Part shown: positions 53,675 to 64,000 of the stretch, in pieces
Position numbering within the stretch: position 1 is the stretch's first letter
Layout of the letters: each line of letters begins with the position of its first letter
DNA from: Piezodorus guildinii
Lineage: Eukaryota > Arthropoda > Insecta > Hemiptera > Pentatomidae
Assembly: GCA_023052935.1 (NCBI GenBank)
Contig: CM041292.1
Coordinates: 37,888,639 to 37,952,638, forward strand
DNA length: 64,000 bases
Direction: 5' to 3'
Notes under the pieces: model-generated
The model's input: the letters and a program-made list of their open reading frames with translations, nothing else
Told to the model about the DNA's origin: nothing
Database searches by the model: none
Translations under genes and position numbers: made by a program

Positions 53675-53799
53675 CTGAAATCGTTTGGACGTAATTGCTA
53701 AAAATATTAACTCAGATTAACCATAAACACAAGCTCCAAAAACATTGCATTTTTTTTTCAAGAAAGGAAATAATCTCACTCAAGTCTAAAACGACAATA

Positions 53800-54080
53800 A
53801 ACAGCTGGTAGATACCGATTACAAAAACTCTATGATCGATTATCACTATTTGGTGGTATCATTATAACTGAGCTCTGGCGCTCTACTATACCACCTTATG
53901 CCTTCCGCATTCAATACAAAATCCTTAATGCCCATTTTTGTCAACCGTATTGATCTTAACATTTTATTTCAGTCCAAACTTCCTGTTCATACAACCCACT
54001 CGTCTGTCGTTCTTAGATATTCCTAATAACCCTCTGAGGTGATTGAAAAGATGGTTGTCTACGATCTTACTACTTGAAAA
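53800..54080 (+). pseudogene. Jockey-family LINE ORF2 C-terminal relic
   Basis: AGCTGGTAGATACCGATTAC matches 11417-11437 in another Jockey fragment. LIITELWRSTIPPYAFRIQY and a diverged SLDIPNNPL..KRWLSTILL ending follow the order of the ORF2 C-terminus. It is strongly degraded. Confidence 0.45.
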
Positions 54081-54084
54081 TAGT

Positions 54085-54468
54085 TATTCAAGTTCTGTAC
54101 ATTCGTTTTAAACAGTCGTAAATTGCAATAAATACAAAAAAACATAACGTAATTATCTTATGGTTCAATGCAACTAGGATTGTTGAATATTAAGAAGATA
54201 AGTTTTACTTTAGAAATTTGGCGCTGGGATACTGCTAGTAGTAACTATTTTAAAATCTTAATTATTCCCACAAGAATGTACAAATCTAGACCCTCTTTTG
54301 AAAGCTATAGTTTATTACATGATATTTAAAAAAGAAAATCTGAAAATGAAATTATTTTGCTCAAAAAACAAGGTTTTTCCTTTGATTGAATTTAGAATTT
54401 TCCAAACAATTCATTTTGACAGTGTTCGTAGAGCCATTAAAAATAATTAATGTGGCTAATTAATATTG
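54085..54468. other. AT-rich non-coding DNA
   Basis: No feature supported. Confidence 0.45.
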
Positions 54469-54481
54469 AATTTTGTCATAC

Positions 54482-55005
54482 CGCCGCTTTAGGCTGCTTC
54501 AACACTTATTAGACAAACGGTCAAACCTTCCTCTGAACTACAAAAGGCTCATCTACATGACTATTATAAGACCAATCTGGACTTACGGAGTAGAGCTTTG
54601 GGGCTCTACTAAACCATTAAGTTCTTCCCGCATCCAATCCTTACAATCCAAAATCCTTCGTAAAATCATCAACGCTCCTTACTTTGTCACGAATAAACTT
54701 ATCCAAAAAGACCTTAATGTTCCCTTTGTTACTGATTTGGCCCGGACCATCAATCATTTCATGACAAACTCCATTCGCACTCTAACCCACTAGTTTCAAT
54801 CCTTTCTTCTGCTTCAATTCCGGATAATCCTCCGAGGCGCCTGAAAAGGAAATGGCCCCGGGACCTTCTAGTTTAGAATATTTTTAGATTGCTTCCAATG
54901 AGAAGCTTCCCTACATGTATATCATGTCATTGTATTATATAACACATCACATATACTTGATGTATTTTTGTTAATACAGTTGTAAATACCAATAAAATTA
55001 TTAAA
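54482..55005 (+). mobile_element. Jockey-family LINE 3' end (524 bp) with 13-bp TSD
   Basis: AATTTTGTCATAC at 54469-54481 is repeated exactly at 55006-55018. The insertion carries the ORF2 tail RRFRLLQHLLDKRSNLPLNY, KRLIYMTIIRPIWTYGVELW and NAPYFVTNKLIQKDLNVPF. After one frameshift near 54755 it ends SIPDNPPRRLKRKWPRDLLV and stops. The 3' UTR ends TACCAATAAAATTATTAAAA. It belongs to the same family as 4382-5240 and 36686-37397 and is its best-kept copy. The apparent N-terminal MSY of the open frame comes from the flanking TSD. Confidence 0.85.
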
Positions 55006-55079
55006 AATTTTGTCATACATATTGTATAATTCTACTTGGGTTTAGGCTCTGGTCTTGCTATTTTCTCCTTTAGTTGATT

Positions 55080-55252
55080 AGGTTAGAATCCCGGCTGTGG
55101 CGGGATATTATTTATTCTGGTATTTCGGCGGGGGGAGGGGGCGGGAGGAGGGCGATCTTGGGGTATGGAGGTCTCCTGGGTACCGTTTGCCTAGAAACAG
55201 TACGAATCTCTACATGTACTGAGCCTAAAACTCTTCATGAGTTGTAGTGGTA

Positions 55253-55287
<35 letters not shown>
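55080..55287 (+). repeat. tRNA-derived SINE, family A, with T31 tail
   Basis: GGTTAGAATCCCGGCTGTGGCG is a mutated box B. The body ends AGTACGAATCTCTACATGTAC...GTTGTAGTGGTACAGG and then runs into 31 T (55257-55287). Families A copies here end in T rather than A on the RNA-sense strand. The 5' head is truncated or diverged. Confidence 0.65.
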
Positions 55288-55288
<1 letters not shown>

Positions 55289-55309
55289 TCTTTTGGGCTG
55301 AGGGGACCG

Positions 55310-55395
55310 TTTATATTTTCGGTTAAAATTGATATATCACAAAATCTTCACAATGCACGATCGCAATACTTTTTCTCACTATAAGTTATCACATA
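55310..55395 (+). repeat. Repeat R fragment (3' end)
   Basis: GCTGAGGGGACCGTTTATATT and ACGATCGCAATACTTTTTCTCAC are R end blocks. Confidence 0.55.
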
Positions 55396-55747
55396 CTCCT
55401 CCTAATTACATTAGCAGTCTAATCTTTGCTCCAATGTTAGCCATATTATCCATTAAGGCAAACATTAAAAGTAATAAATTAAGCCGGGCAGGTTACATTT
55501 ATATCTGAAAACTTTTTGGAATCAACGCCGTATAAAAAAAAAAAATTAAAGAGAAAAGTCCTGCCCAGTTTCCATTAAAAGTTGGCCTTGTTAAAATCAT
55601 TTCTGTTGGCGGAAAGGCAGAGGTAACCGCAGGAAACTTGGCAATGAATGGCCGCCAAAACTTCTTATCTCCTCTAATTTCTTTAGTCTCTTTCTCTTAG
55701 GTCCGCTAAGCTTTGGGTCACCTTTCTCCAAGTTGATTAAGCTAAAT
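55396..55747. other. Non-coding DNA, no gene seen
   Basis: Mixed-composition sequence with no supportable frame. Confidence 0.4.
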
Positions 55748-55810
55748 AAAAAAATCTGGTGCGCTCACACACGAATTTCACTCACCGCCCTTCTTCAAAT
55801 CAGATTTAAT
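55748..55810 (+). repeat. Repeat R fragment (5' start)
   Basis: AAAAAAATCTGGTGCGCTCAC followed by ACACGAATTTCACTCACC is the R start; it ends abruptly after about 60 bp. Confidence 0.55.
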
Positions 55811-56639
55811 GAAACCTTTTATTTTATAGTAACAGACTCGCCCCTGCTTCTTACGGGTGCAATTTAAATGTGGTGTAATTTATGTTTAAAATAGCCCTGT
55901 CTGACCGATTTAGAGTTTATCACTTTTGGAGTTTAAGTTCATCGCAACGAAAAGTTATTAGCATGAAAATATGTTTATTTTATAACATTTATTAATTATT
56001 ATATTTTATCATCGTCATAAATGAAAAAAAATAAATCTGAATTTGTTCAGTTTATTTGTTGTTATTTTAAAGTGTATGCTTCACTTGATAACAGAAATGT
56101 TAATTTTGTCATTTAAAGAAAATATGAATGCAATGTATTTTTCAAAAATTATAGAAATTAAAAGGTTCCTGTCCTATTATGTTTATTATTATTTTATATT
56201 TAGATTTAGTTTCCATTGGGATCCCATATATTTTTTACAGTGAAACATCTGTTTTCATGATCTTATTTAAAAGTTTGAATAATTAAACACAATAATATCT
56301 TATATATTTATTAACCTTACTATTTATTTTAACAACTTAGTTACAATTTGGTAGTTAATATTGTTTCTAAAATCTTTTGTACTGAATGAAACAATACAAT
56401 AACAATTGAACGATACTGTATGACAGTGGCAAGATTGATCTATCATAGCCTCCCACTTTACTAATTATATTTGTTCATACGTTTATGGATTTAAAAAAAC
56501 TTTATATTCACTTGTACGGTTTATTTTACTCCATATTAAGTTTTTTTAAATCTTACTTTTTCCAATGGTATATCATACTTCCATTTTACTACTCATGTTT
56601 CAGGAATAATTTTTTTTTTGCCTCTACTCTGCCTCTGAA
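55811..56639. other. AT-rich non-coding DNA
   Basis: No gene supported. Confidence 0.45.
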
Positions 56640-56812
56640 GGCTACTCGGTGGCCAGAAAGAGATGGTGAGGGGGGGAGAGGGTTACTGCCAAGATAATAG
56701 CTCCCCGCACCGAAAATCCAACTTTTAATTATTTATTTCTGGGCAGCTGTGGTTTGGGCAAGGAGCGTTCACAACACGCGCTTACCTACTCAGCCACTCC
56801 GCCACCAATATT
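56640..56812 (-). repeat. tRNA-derived SINE, family D, diverged
   Basis: The minus strand reads GGTGGCGGAGTGGCTGAGTAGG (box A-like), then GCGCGTGTTGTGAACGC. It ends in a GC-rich body (CCCTCTCCCCCCCTCACC), similar in plan to 16061-16284. Confidence 0.5.
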
Positions 56813-58429
56813 TTTTATACTTATAAAAAAAGTCTATAATAGAAAAATTACAAAATATTTGCACATTATCCTTAGCATATTGAAAATATAATATACAACC
56901 CCTATCATTTTTCCGATACCTGGTTACCGAGATCCTCCAAGAAGCTCCCCGTCGAAAGAAGGAAACAGTAGTCCAAAAATCTGAAAAGAAATTTATGAAT
57001 GCATGTTTTTATTACAATAAGATAGTAGGTGTTAAAATAATTGAATTATTAAATGAAAATTAAATTACCACCACCCTAATCATCTCGTCACATAATATGT
57101 TTGAGTTTCATTTCATTTCATTTCATTTTCAACAAGTTCTTCCTAATTGTCCATATGATCCTCGTTATAATACAGAATTCGTTCAGTTGAACTTCATATA
57201 TAAATCTCTTCTAGCCTTTCTGATTACAAGTGCACGTGATCTCCGCACCCCGAAGATTTTCAAGAACGAATGTGACCCAGACAGGTCGGCGAGAACTCGG
57301 CGATTAATTTAGGAACATTCGGATTCGAGAGGGGAGGACTAGAAGGGCACTAAAAGAAGGAGGCTGATAAATGCGACGACACGGAGCGCAGTAAGCGAGG
57401 GCATGCAAAAGAAATGAGCCCTGGATATACGGCGGGTGTAAACTGGAGAAAACTGGAGAACAGATGCCTCCACTACATCCTCCAGGGCCCTAAACCTCTC
57501 GTCCTTCCTAGCTCCATCCGACTAATTGCCTCAAGAGTATATTTTAGCCCCAATATCGGGGCTTTTAATGAACCCGGGTCCTTATTAATTATCCAATATA
57601 CCAAAGTCCTCTTGAAGGCTTAGTTGAAAGATTTACAAGAGCGTTAGTAGACTCTTGGGTACTCAGGATTGTTTAGGAGAGTTTGGGCCATAACTAAGGA
57701 GATTTTGAATTGATTAATATATTTATTTATACATCGATTATATTTAACAGTTTACTAGCCCTTCAGTAACAATAATAAAATATTTTTTTTACAAAAAATA
57801 ACATAATAATTGTACGTATGATTCCGGATGATCTTCGCGTCCTTTCCATTTCTTTTTAATTTGTGGAAAAAGTTGAATAAAAAACCTAATAATCCTGTCA
57901 TTTTAGTTATTCTACAACATATTTTTTCCACGTCTACGTTTTAATTACGATTAAAGGCTTCTTTACTTAGCACAAAAGCCATATCAAGTAGGCCATTTTT
58001 TCATTTAATTATTTTGTTGATTCTTGATGCAAAAACAAAATTACTTAAGCATTTGAATGAAAAAATAAATAAATAAAATAAAAAGACTAAATTATAAGCC
58101 AATAAGGAATTAGCATATCAAGGAGTGAACAGAGGGATGTATCGGGTTTGAGAACCAAGCGGAGATATATACTATGGTCGCCTGAGGCCTACCAGGGTTG
58201 TGGCTTCAAACCCAAAGGCATTTGTCTTGGATTTGGTTTACATGCGAGACCAAGTTCCTTGTGTTGAGATAAATATGTAAACTACAGGACTTAATTATAA
58301 TTAGCCAAATAATAATTAAACATTCGTAGACACGTTAAAGAGTAAAAAATCAGTCTTAGATAAAATATATTTATTCGTTTACCATAATCCGCTTTAAAGA
58401 AACCAGAAAATTCTTTACGATTGTCGGAG
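56813..58429. other. Mostly AT-rich DNA with GC-richer patch
   Basis: Positions 57215-57590 are richer in GC, and several frames of 60-100 codons overlap there on the plus strand. None has a recognisable motif or convincing splice borders. Confidence 0.35.
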
Positions 58430-58434
58430 AACTG

Positions 58435-58495
58435 AATTGAGAAACGTGAGTGTAATCTCCTACATGGCCTGTCGCGTCACTATAAAAAATAAAAG
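58435..58495 (+). repeat. SINE family B 3'-end fragment
   Basis: GAGAAACGTGAGTGTAATCTCC followed by ATGGCCTGTCGCGTCACTA is the last 60 bp of SINE B plus an A-rich tail. Confidence 0.6.
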
Positions 58496-58503
58496 ATATA
58501 CAC

Positions 58504-58530
58504 TTGAGGATAGTCCTAGAGGTCGAAACG
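58504..58530 (+). other. TTGAGGA-hairpin-CGAAACG module
   Basis: TTGAGGATAGTCCTAGAGGT is followed by CGAAACG; CCT and AGG can pair between the two conserved boxes. It immediately follows the SINE B fragment, as the 30601 module follows another SINE B copy. Confidence 0.35.
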
Positions 58531-58570
58531 TTGTAAATTATGAAAATATAAATAATTTATTTCGGGATGG

Positions 58571-59755
58571 GCCAAAACATATATCTTATATTTAAAATCG
58601 AGCAGTATAAAACAAAAGAATATGCTTTTGCTTCTTTATCTGAGTTTTGAAAGAAATCGTAGCGCCTAACGGTTACTGAACTTAACAAACTGGCATTGTA
58701 ATTTGTTATTTGGCAACCCATTTCCACTACGGACACTTGTAGTTACGATCAAAAGCTATTCCACTCAGCACAAATTTAAAAGCAACATTATTGGCAGCAG
58801 TAGACCTCTGTATTTTTAGTGTCGAACATTCCAAAAAAAAATTTTTTATAAACTTTTAGTCGTTAAAGAGAAATAATACGATTATTGTCTTGTTTATCGC
58901 TATCATTGAAACATATTTTCGCGCTGTCCTGCCAAATTTCACAAACAGAAATATAATTAATACCTTCTTCATTACGTTATTGTTGTGTTTTCTGTATATA
59001 AAACGGGTGAGGTTGTCTAACAGACGACTGGATATAATACGTCGGAACCAAGGACTTATTACTATTAACATCGCCGTAGTTTAATGATACTGACTCGCCT
59101 TGGATCTTGACTAGTTCTCCCACATTTATAGTTTTCTATTATGTTTGTCTTATTCTTTAAGCTCACTTTCATTTCGGTTTTTATAGTCGTTGTTCCTGTT
59201 TTTATAACTGTATAAACAAGTCTTCTCTTTGTACCCATCACACCTATTCCACTCTTTGTCTCTTATTTTTAATTATATAACATTTGGTTTTTATGATAGT
59301 GTGTGTTTTAAGATGATGTTTTTATTCTCTTCTAGTTTCTTCTTTATGTAATAACAGTCGTGACATTTCGAGTCTTGTCTTTTTAAGTTTTATGCATTTC
59401 TGTTTTGACACTACATAATATATTATTTGCTTTAAGTAATTGGAAATGTAAAAATAGATTCAGAAAGCAATCAGTTTATAATGGATTTCAAGCTCAACCA
59501 TTGTTCCATTCCTTTAATTAGCTTAGGATGTGCAACATAGAGTTTTCTCAGATTTATTAGACCATTACTTATATACCATGTGCCGTTTAATCTGATAAAT
59601 AAATTTAATTTGGAACATATTAGACGCCCAAGGCTCCAATGAGAAGACTATGTATTTGCCGATACATTATCGATACTTAGCATATGTAACTGGAACACAA
59701 AACAGGAATGACTGGTTGTCAATACTGAAGCAGGAATTACGAATAGTTTTCCACT
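58571..59755. other. AT-rich non-coding DNA
   Basis: No gene; paired frames at 58856-59084 on both strands are AT-driven. Confidence 0.45.
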
Positions 59756-59818
59756 CCTATTTTACGGCCACCTACCAGATTTGAACCCATGACCTTGGGC
59801 ATAGGAGGCTGTTATTGA
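59756..59818 (-). repeat. SINE family C head fragment
   Basis: CAGATTTGAACCCATGACCTTG followed by GGCATAGGAGGCTGTTAT is the tRNA-like head of family C in inverse orientation. Confidence 0.5.
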
Positions 59819-59886
59819 TATTAGAAAATAAGAAGGAATATAGTCCGGATGCTGTTTTACCCTCAAGCGTCCGTGGGTTGGAGAAA

Positions 59887-60245
59887 AAATCTGGTGCGGG
59901 CAACACACGACTTTCACTTACCTCCATTTTAAAAATCAATGAAAGAATTTTCAAATAGAGTTAGAGTTAAAAATACGTGAAACTATTAAAGAATTAAATA
60001 AATTTAATTTATATAGAAACATGTGTTTTATTAAAAAATCTCAAATAATCAGTTAGTTTTATCTTCTTCTCATCACTCTCTATTAACTTTTACAAGTTTT
60101 TTCATTAGATAATATTTATTCTAAAAGCTTTAGCTTTTCAGCGGTATATTATACGTGTATATTCCTGTTGCTCTGTTCAAAATAAAAAATTGCATTAAAC
60201 AAATATTTTTTTAGTTTTCTCCTTTAGTTAGATATTGAATAAAAA
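59887..60245 (+). repeat. Repeat R, 5' part
   Basis: AATCTGGTGCGGGCAACACACG, CTTTCACTTACCTCC, CATCACTCTCTATTAACTTTT and TTTTCTCCTTTAGTTAGATAT are in R order. The copy is truncated where a SINE C end begins (60246). Confidence 0.65.
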
Positions 60246-60326
60246 ACCTGGATAGGCAAAATATAGGGCTCCCACGGCGTCGTACGGTTAGCAACAGCAG
60301 CATAAAGTGGTTTTAAATAATAAACA
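60246..60326 (+). repeat. SINE family C 3'-end fragment
   Basis: CCTGGATAGGCAAAATATAG, GGCTCCCACGGCGTCGTACGG and AGCATAAAGTGGTTTTAAATAA match the family C tail. Confidence 0.55.
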
Positions 60327-60944
60327 ATAGAAACAAAGGCTATTTTGCTAGTTTTCAAAATTCCTGATATTATTATTTCTTATATATTTTTTTCTTATAT
60401 TTAGTCATCGTTTCCAACGACACAGACTGCTGCTAAGCTATAAGTTGTAATGAAAGATTATATATAAAATAGTGGTGGAGGAGGCAATAGGAGCTAAGAC
60501 TTATAGCCTCCTATATCGGATTCCAGGGTACTCAGTACATTCCTTACACTCCCCCATCACCAATTTATTCTACTTATTGAATTTTTCTCTTGAATCTTTA
60601 CTTGCTAATATATCACCATCGCACTTTTAGGTTTTTATTATTGTTTCTAATATTTATAGGAAATCGTTCTCATTATATTATATCCAGATTAGGAGTTGGC
60701 TCTCTTTTCATTATAAAACGTTTTGTTTCTTTGTATATATTTTAAAACATTATAAGTGATAGAAACAGAAAAAGAGATAGTAAATACCTAGAATTGAAAA
60801 AAACCTTTACTCCCTTGTCGAAAACTATGCTTTTAGTAATTAATTAATTATGGATAGATATATCTATGTGTTTTTCTTTTTCCAAGTTAGAAAGAAATAC
60901 AAAATACCCTTTTTTTTTTTTTTTAAATTAAAATCTATTAAAGG
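60327..60944. other. AT-rich non-coding DNA
   Basis: No gene supported. Confidence 0.45.
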
Positions 60945-61260
60945 TAGATATTTGGGCTGATTAATTTATTATTAAATCAAACAGTCGACGTTTCGGAATC
61001 TTCTCCAGGGATCTTCAGGACTCTACAAGTAAAAATAACGATTTCCATTACATTAAAAAACAACTATAGTGAAGTAAAAAAATATTATAAATTAGGTGTC
61101 CATTATTAACAGCATTTAAAAATTGTTGTTCAACAAATTTTAATCAATAAGAGATATTAAAAAACAATGTTAGATTGTAATAAGTTAAAGCAATAAATAA
61201 ATATTTTAAAATTACCTGGTTTGTAACATTTTGAAATTCATAGGTTCCTTCCAACATTTT
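60945..61260 (-). repeat. Repeat T, copy 2
   Basis: The minus strand aligns with 19795-20050: GTTGGAAGGAACC, AATGGACACCTA, GGAAATCGTTATTTTTACTTG and TAGAGTCCTGAAGATCCCTG, then CCGAAACGTCG. It contains a CTGAAGA...CGAAACG module. Confidence 0.5.
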
Positions 61261-62160
61261 CACTGATACAAAAAATTAAAAAGAAAAATCCATATAAACT
61301 AGCAGAGTATTGCTTAGATCTTTGTCCTCAACTGGATTAAAGAGTAGACCAATTTATAACTTATGTATGGTTATTGTTATTATATAGTGTGAAATTCTTA
61401 AATTTTATTATTTAATTTTTATATATTAGTTTTAATTTTTTTTTATCAAATCTGAGTAATGGTAACGTAAGTGTCTAAAGTCAGTTTTGAAATTTACAGT
61501 GTTATCTATATGTATAATCAGCCCTATCTACTTTTAATAATAATGCGAGATCTTCCGTTGTTTGGAATATATTGATATAATTTAAATCTAATGTTTAATT
61601 TCTCGTCGGATTTTCATTTAGTATTTTATTTAGATGTCTCGCTATCAGCTCGTTTTCATCTTAGTACAGTAAGGATCTTTGGGGAGGGCTATCCAGCTAG
61701 CCGTGGGCACCCCTGCTGCCGGAGAGGTCGTCATATGAATAAGAATGAGGAACAGGGGCTGCCATTAAATTAATTCCGATGTGCGATTAGGCCTTATGTA
61801 AATGTTCTGGCTACAAGGATCTCTGCCCTCTGTTAATTGAATATCCCTTCAAGCAGTTGGGGTTCCTAGCTCCGCCTGGAGATATCTTCTGGAGGCCGGT
61901 TATCTCGCTCCATCGATGGCCATTATCAAACATGAGAAAATGTCTTCATCTTCTCTTACTACCGCTTTATTCCTCTCAGCACAGAAATAAAATAAAAGAT
62001 AAGAAAATGTGTGGTGATAAAATGAAATTACAGGCAATCGTCTTGTTCTGTGTTTATATCTATGTATCTGTTTATCTTTTAAATTAATTTGTATCTTAAC
62101 TTCTACTCATTTATTTATAAGATGCTGTATATTAAGAGAACGTAAGATCCCTGAGACCTT
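61261..62160. other. Unassigned DNA with GC-richer patch
   Basis: Positions 61680-61930 are richer in GC. Short plus-strand frames exist (61591-61773 and 61857-62087) but have no known motif. Otherwise AT-rich. Confidence 0.35.
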
Positions 62161-62170
62161 GTATTCTAGT

Positions 62171-62441
62171 AAAAAAAAAAAACCTACACATCTACAACCC
62201 ATACAGTGTCTTGGGGGTCAGTACATATAGAGATTCGTACTATTTCTATGCCTATAGCCGGCAATAATGTCATTAAACCGAGATCGCACTCAGCCGCCAG
62301 GTTTTTCCTCATTTTTGGGTACCCACTTTTCTGAAATAACAGAATCAATTATTTTAAATAAATAATTGTACTACCTACGGGATTCAAATCCAGGACTCGG
62401 AGAAATATACTAGTGCCCTATCGACTTGGCAACGCTGCATC
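62171..62441 (-). repeat. tRNA-derived SINE, family A copy
   Basis: The tail is seen as A12 (62171-62182). The minus body has GTACGAATCTCTATATGTACTG, and the box B region GGATTTGAATCCCGTAGG matches family A. The 5' head ends near 62441. Confidence 0.65.
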
Positions 62442-62759
62442 TTAAAAAAAAAAGTTAGCATTACAATTTTTAGATCGGTCTGTGTCCTCAATGTTACAGC
62501 AACTTTTGCAACTAAACGGTATTGACATTACACACCATAGACTCCATTTTTTTTTATTGGTAATTTATTTTACATTTTAGATTAAATTCGGTAGGTATGT
62601 AACAATGTAGGTTTCATCCTATTTGCAGTAGTAGACAAGGCATAACCGTCGATTTATAATTCCTTTAAATTACTTTAATCATGTTTTGTTTATTTAAATA
62701 ATCTACCACCCATCTCCTATTTTCAGGAGTAACAAAAAACTCATGATATGTAGAATCCA

Positions 62760-62761
<2 letters not shown>

Positions 62762-62811
<50 letters not shown>
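62762..62811. repeat. (TA)n microsatellite
   Basis: About 25 TA units, directly beside a Jockey-family 3' UTR fragment. Confidence 0.9.
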
Positions 62812-62814
<3 letters not shown>

Positions 62815-62940
62815 AAAATATTTTATTGATATTTACAACTGTACATATAATATATACAACAAGTAAATGGGCTAATTTACACTATCTAAAATATCAAAAT
62901 ACAAATCAAGAAATGTTAAACAGAAATCCGCCCGATATTT
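62812..62940 (-). repeat. Jockey-family LINE 3' UTR fragment
   Basis: ATTTTATTGATATTTACAACTG followed by TATACAACAAGTAAATGG matches the inverse 3' UTR of 4382-5240 and 54482-55005. No coding part remains. Confidence 0.5.
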
Positions 62941-63473
62941 TTTAAATTGTATTTGCCCATTTTTTATGGAGATACGCTTACGTCCCAGGTGATTATCTTA
63001 ACGTTAATATCGCTCGTTTGTTTTCCAAATGTAGGATAATTACATACATTGCACCTCTGATATTTGATTTTTTATGAAGATAAATAAAAAATGTAGGTTA
63101 GTACCCAGATAAGTAAGTATATAATCGAAGGTAAAATAGTTGACCGTGTGATAAATACGCAGGATGAGATCATTCGCGAGGCGGTAATAAAATATTAGAA
63201 AATAATGCAATCATCTCATATTTCATAAAATAAATATTATTTAGTTACCAATAAAATATCATATAACATTTTACGCATTACTCGGTTATGTATAAAAACA
63301 TAAATTAAGTGTAAAGTCATTTAGAAAGCGATCAAGTATGATGTTTTGAACTTACTGTTTATGCATAGTAAATTATTATCCTTCATCCAAAGGCATTGTA
63401 GCTAGTTCCTCTTTCGTCATTTATCTCTTTACTAGAAACATCAAGACTCAGTTTAATATCAACATTTTTGTAT
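62941..63473. other. AT-rich non-coding DNA
   Basis: No gene supported. Confidence 0.45.
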
Positions 63474-63550
63474 TTTTTTTTTATATTTATTGAGATTCAC
63501 AACTTTATTATTGAATACATCAATTAAATTTGAGGAAAGTATTGACATGA
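63474..63550 (-). repeat. Jockey-family LINE 3' UTR fragment
   Basis: T-rich tail, then TATTTATTGAGATTCACAACT and GAATACATCAATTAAATTTG, matching 36695-36745 in the same orientation. Confidence 0.5.
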
Positions 63551-63829
63551 TATACAAATATTTGGAAATCATAAACTATTTATTATAAATTGCAGACTTT
63601 TTAATTTTATTTTTATCTTTTGTACATATTTGATTCAAAATAAAGTTTTTTTTTAATATTTTTTGTTTCAGGTAAGGTTTCACTTCTTTCTACTTCTGAA
63701 CAACCTTTAATCACCTTTTTTAAGGTAAACCCTCATTCTATTTTAGTAATACTAAAATTGTTGTTATTTTTTGGAATATAGTATTTGGAACTTTATCATG
63801 CTTTGGTTTTGCTCCGATTACATGTTACT

Positions 63830-63890
63830 CCTTGTTAGCACTGATTTAAACGGTTAAGTATACAAGTTAAACGAATTTGAAAGTTCTTTT
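63830..63890 (-). repeat. Repeat R fragment
   Basis: TTGTTAGCACTGATTTAAACGG followed by AAGTATACAAGTTAAACGAATTTG matches the minus-oriented R core near 52805-52855. Confidence 0.45.
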
Positions 63891-63913
63891 TCTTTTTTTA
63901 ATCGTAAGAATAG

Positions 63914-63915
<2 letters not shown>

Positions 63916-63991
<76 letters not shown>
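63916..63991. repeat. (TA)n microsatellite at window end
   Basis: About 37 TA units. Confidence 0.9.
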
Positions 63992-63994
<3 letters not shown>

Positions 63995-64000
63995 TAAAGT

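Noticed and set aside
63660..63740. Possible exon between TTTCAG and GTAAAC
   Set aside because: The acceptor is followed immediately by GTAAGG, itself donor-like, and the codons are AT-driven with no distinctive protein sequence.
62762..64000. Possible CRISPR-like or regulated repeat array at the window end
   Set aside because: The repeats are plain TA microsatellites without spacers; the organism is eukaryotic.

Overview
This AT-rich eukaryotic window is dominated by transposable elements and their relics. Several things point to an arthropod, most likely an insect, although the order cannot be fixed from sequence alone: a Jockey-clade LINE with intact reading frames, RTE-like LINEs, mariner-family DNA transposons, a Helitron fragment with arthropod-style termini, and several tRNA-derived SINE families. 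There are no bacterial operons, Shine-Dalgarno sites or phage genes.

Layout. 0-6 kb holds SINE, LINE and MITE fragments and a 66-nt T tract. 6-20 kb holds a full-length SINE with target-site duplication (TSD), an internally deleted mariner (13.2-14.2 kb), copies of an unclassified roughly 0.9-kb repeat (called R here) and further SINEs. 20.3-24.9 kb is a complete Jockey-type LINE on the minus strand: 5' UTR, ORF1 with three zinc knuckles, ORF2 with endonuclease and reverse transcriptase, 3' UTR, A31 tail and a perfect 12-bp TSD. It is the only mobile element here that looks able to move itself. 25-29 kb is mostly AT-rich non-coding DNA with LINE and SINE scraps. The one convincing host-type gene is at 29160-29675 (minus): a 171-aa four-pass membrane protein in a GC-rich patch. 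30-36 kb carries SINEs, a CTCGAG palindrome cluster and a Helitron remnant that was itself hit by a mini-mariner. 36-43 kb has R copies, LINE relics and a second deleted mariner. 43-64 kb has further LINE relics, an R copy split by a 5'-truncated RTE-like element with a 13-bp TSD, a short Jockey-family 3' end with a 13-bp TSD, SINEs and long TA microsatellites.

How the parts relate. The intact Jockey element could supply reverse transcriptase to itself. Whether it also mobilises the SINEs is unknown, because no shared 3' end was seen. The three mariners have all lost their central region and look non-autonomous. Three short open stretches with splice-site-like borders (7.5, 33.6 and 53.6 kb) may be exons of unseen host genes. 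Clade names for degenerate elements rest on motif recognition by eye.
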